64,000 bases of DNA from Heterobilharzia americana (taxonomy: Eukaryota; Platyhelminthes; Trematoda; Strigeidida; Schistosomatidae): contig OX104128.1 of assembly GCA_944470555.2 (NCBI GenBank), forward strand, positions 62,813,257 to 62,877,256. The letters run 5' to 3'. Below the pieces are notes generated by a model. That model was not told where the DNA came from and ran no database searches. It saw nothing but the letters and a program-made list of their open reading frames with translations. Shown here piece after piece: positions 62,849 to 64,000 of this stretch. The position numbers and the translations under genes are program-made. Numbering within the stretch: position 1 is the first letter of the stretch; each line of letters begins with the position of its first letter.

Positions 62849-63637
62849 CAATTTAGAGTACGAGAAAAAGATCAATGTATAAATCTGCATAGAACTCTGT
62901 CAGTTTAGACCATCGCACTAAGAGAACGGAAATAATGAGATAAAAAGAGCAATGAATCTAGAAGCTACATAGCCGCCAAACTTCACCATTGAGAAACTTT
63001 AACCGACTAAGCTATGAACACCTATTTTTTGATTACGAAACGACATTGAACCAATGCTTAACAGGACAGAAATGATAAAATGTCCATCTCTACCAATCCA
63101 AACGTGAATTTAGGATTTTCATGACGCCAAAGTATTATGATGCCAGACCAGAAAATAGCGGACTGGAAACACATTATATGAATAAATTTGAAAACGATTA
63201 CATTCAGCTATATCTTTTTTACTTTAAAAAACTGCAAAACATGAATAGATCAAATTGAAATCACCAACGATGTTAACTGATAGTGTATGTAGTTATGCAA
63301 TGTGTACATACTTGAGAATAAGGAAACATACATGCCAACGCAAATATTTACTCACAGCTGTTGTACAAAACTTCGACTTAAAAGTATGTATTATTTTATT
63401 GTAACAATACTTATAATTTCCCGTTGCTATACACGGCCGAATTGCTCGACCAGTGTTGGTAGGTGGGTTCCTGTGCAAGAGCCCCGATATCGCTGGATAT
63501 TCATGTTATACTGAACTTGGTGACTAGAGGAGGAATTCAGGAAAAGCAGGTCGAGCAATTCAGCCCCGTATAGCAACAGGAAATCAGAAGTAACATTACA
63601 GCAATTAATACTCGTTGCACAAGAGGTGGCTATTGCG
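62849..63637. other. Unassigned stretch with a short inverted pair
   Basis: 63414-63452 (TAATTTCCCGTTGCTATACA, GGCCGAATTGCTCGACC) is matched in inverse by 63548-63588 (GGTCGAGCAATTCAGCC, GTATAGCAACAGGAAAT), so a 175-bp imperfect hairpin is present. Its class is unknown. Confidence 0.5.
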
Positions 63638-63790
63638 CCTCAGTGGCTTAGCGTATAACGCTGTGGCGTTTCAATTGAAGGTTACTGGGTTCTAACCTCA
63701 GTGGGAACAACACTCATGGGTGCAGGTGCACCCAGCCAACGAGTCCCAGAGGATGAGACGGGCGTCACGGATTTCTCTGCTAATTGCCAA
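63638..63790 (+). repeat. SM-alpha-like SINE with dead hammerhead
   Basis: A box AGTGGCTTAGCGTATAACGC and B-box-like GGGTTCTAACC, then the hammerhead position at 63728-63772. There the core reads CCAACGA instead of CUGANGA and GAGA instead of GAAA, so it cannot cleave. Stem II GTCC/GGAT remains. Confidence 0.7.
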
Positions 63791-64000
63791 GTTCAAAGTA
63801 TGTTGTAATGATTTTCAGTAGTTTAGTGTGAAACTGGAAATTTTCTAAAACGAAATAGCTTCCCATAACTTTAAAATGAACATATTACAACCATTACTTA
63901 AAATGGGCTGGACTACAAGAAAGAACATAGTCAGAACCATTAAAAGAGGTCAAACCGTCTAGCTTCGGAAGTTTGTTTTCGAAATTAAGGTGCGAAACAG
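63791..64000. other. Window end, nothing recognised
   Basis: AT-rich, no feature. Confidence 0.4.

Noticed and set aside
1..64000. CRISPR array, bacterial operons or prophage
   Set aside because: No regularly spaced repeats, no prokaryotic gene organisation; introns and eukaryotic retroelements are present throughout.

Overview
This window looks like genomic DNA of a schistosome-type flatworm (Schistosoma or a close trematode relative). It is AT-rich and has short GT-AG introns. It is packed with decayed non-LTR elements of the RTE (SR2-like) and SR3/Perere/CR1-like kinds, Penelope-like elements (PLEs), Ty3/gypsy scraps, and tRNA-like SINEs that carry hammerhead ribozymes, as the SM-alpha repeats of Schistosoma do. 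The species cannot be fixed from sequence alone, and there is no bacterial-type gene organisation.

The one host gene I can recognise is on the minus strand: a cyclase-associated protein (CAP, an actin-monomer recycling factor). Ten coding exons run from 45522 down to 13971. Their phases fit together exactly to give 460 codons: N-terminal RLE motif, helical folded domain, proline-rich segment, WH2 domain and most of the C-terminal beta-helix (CARP) domain. The first four introns are 38-54 bp and the later ones are 3.9-11.4 kb, the 5'-small/3'-large polarity known from schistosome genes. The last short coding exon (about 25-30 codons) was not found.

Layout. 0.6-1.4 kb: gypsy integrase remnant (-). 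2.79-6.09 kb: SR2-like RTE element (+) with an 11-bp target-site duplication (TSD). 6.4-8.5 kb: tRNA-like/hammerhead repeats. 9.04-9.82 kb: a nearly perfect 255-bp-arm inverted repeat. 12.4-13.7 kb: PLE with the longest open frame of the window (-). 14-45.5 kb: CAP, whose large introns hold a PLE with inverted LTR-like arms and an 11-bp TSD (14.2-15.5 kb), a gypsy gag remnant (16.4-17.5 kb), a palindrome with two outward hammerhead ribozymes (18.9-19.4 kb), another PLE endonuclease remnant (21.4-21.9 kb), MITEs, several SR3-like pieces, a second inverted pair of hammerhead SINEs (34.8-35.2 kb), an anomalous SR2 copy made of the 5' half only but with a 13-bp TSD (37.4-38.9 kb), and a 5'-truncated SR2 copy (41.8-43.2 kb). 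45.6-46.2 kb: a further SR2 3' end just upstream of CAP. 46.7-62.6 kb: a graveyard of SR3/Perere-like elements, all on the plus strand, one of them split by a 373-bp foldback element.

The strongest unusual signals are the repeated hammerhead modules in several SINE-like families (one copy with every core residue and a perfect stem I), the PLE whose two ends are inverted copies of its own 3' end, the 5'-only SR2 copy with its TSD, and a candidate frame-breaking exon in CAP intron 8. All family assignments were made by eye from translated motifs; no database search was run.
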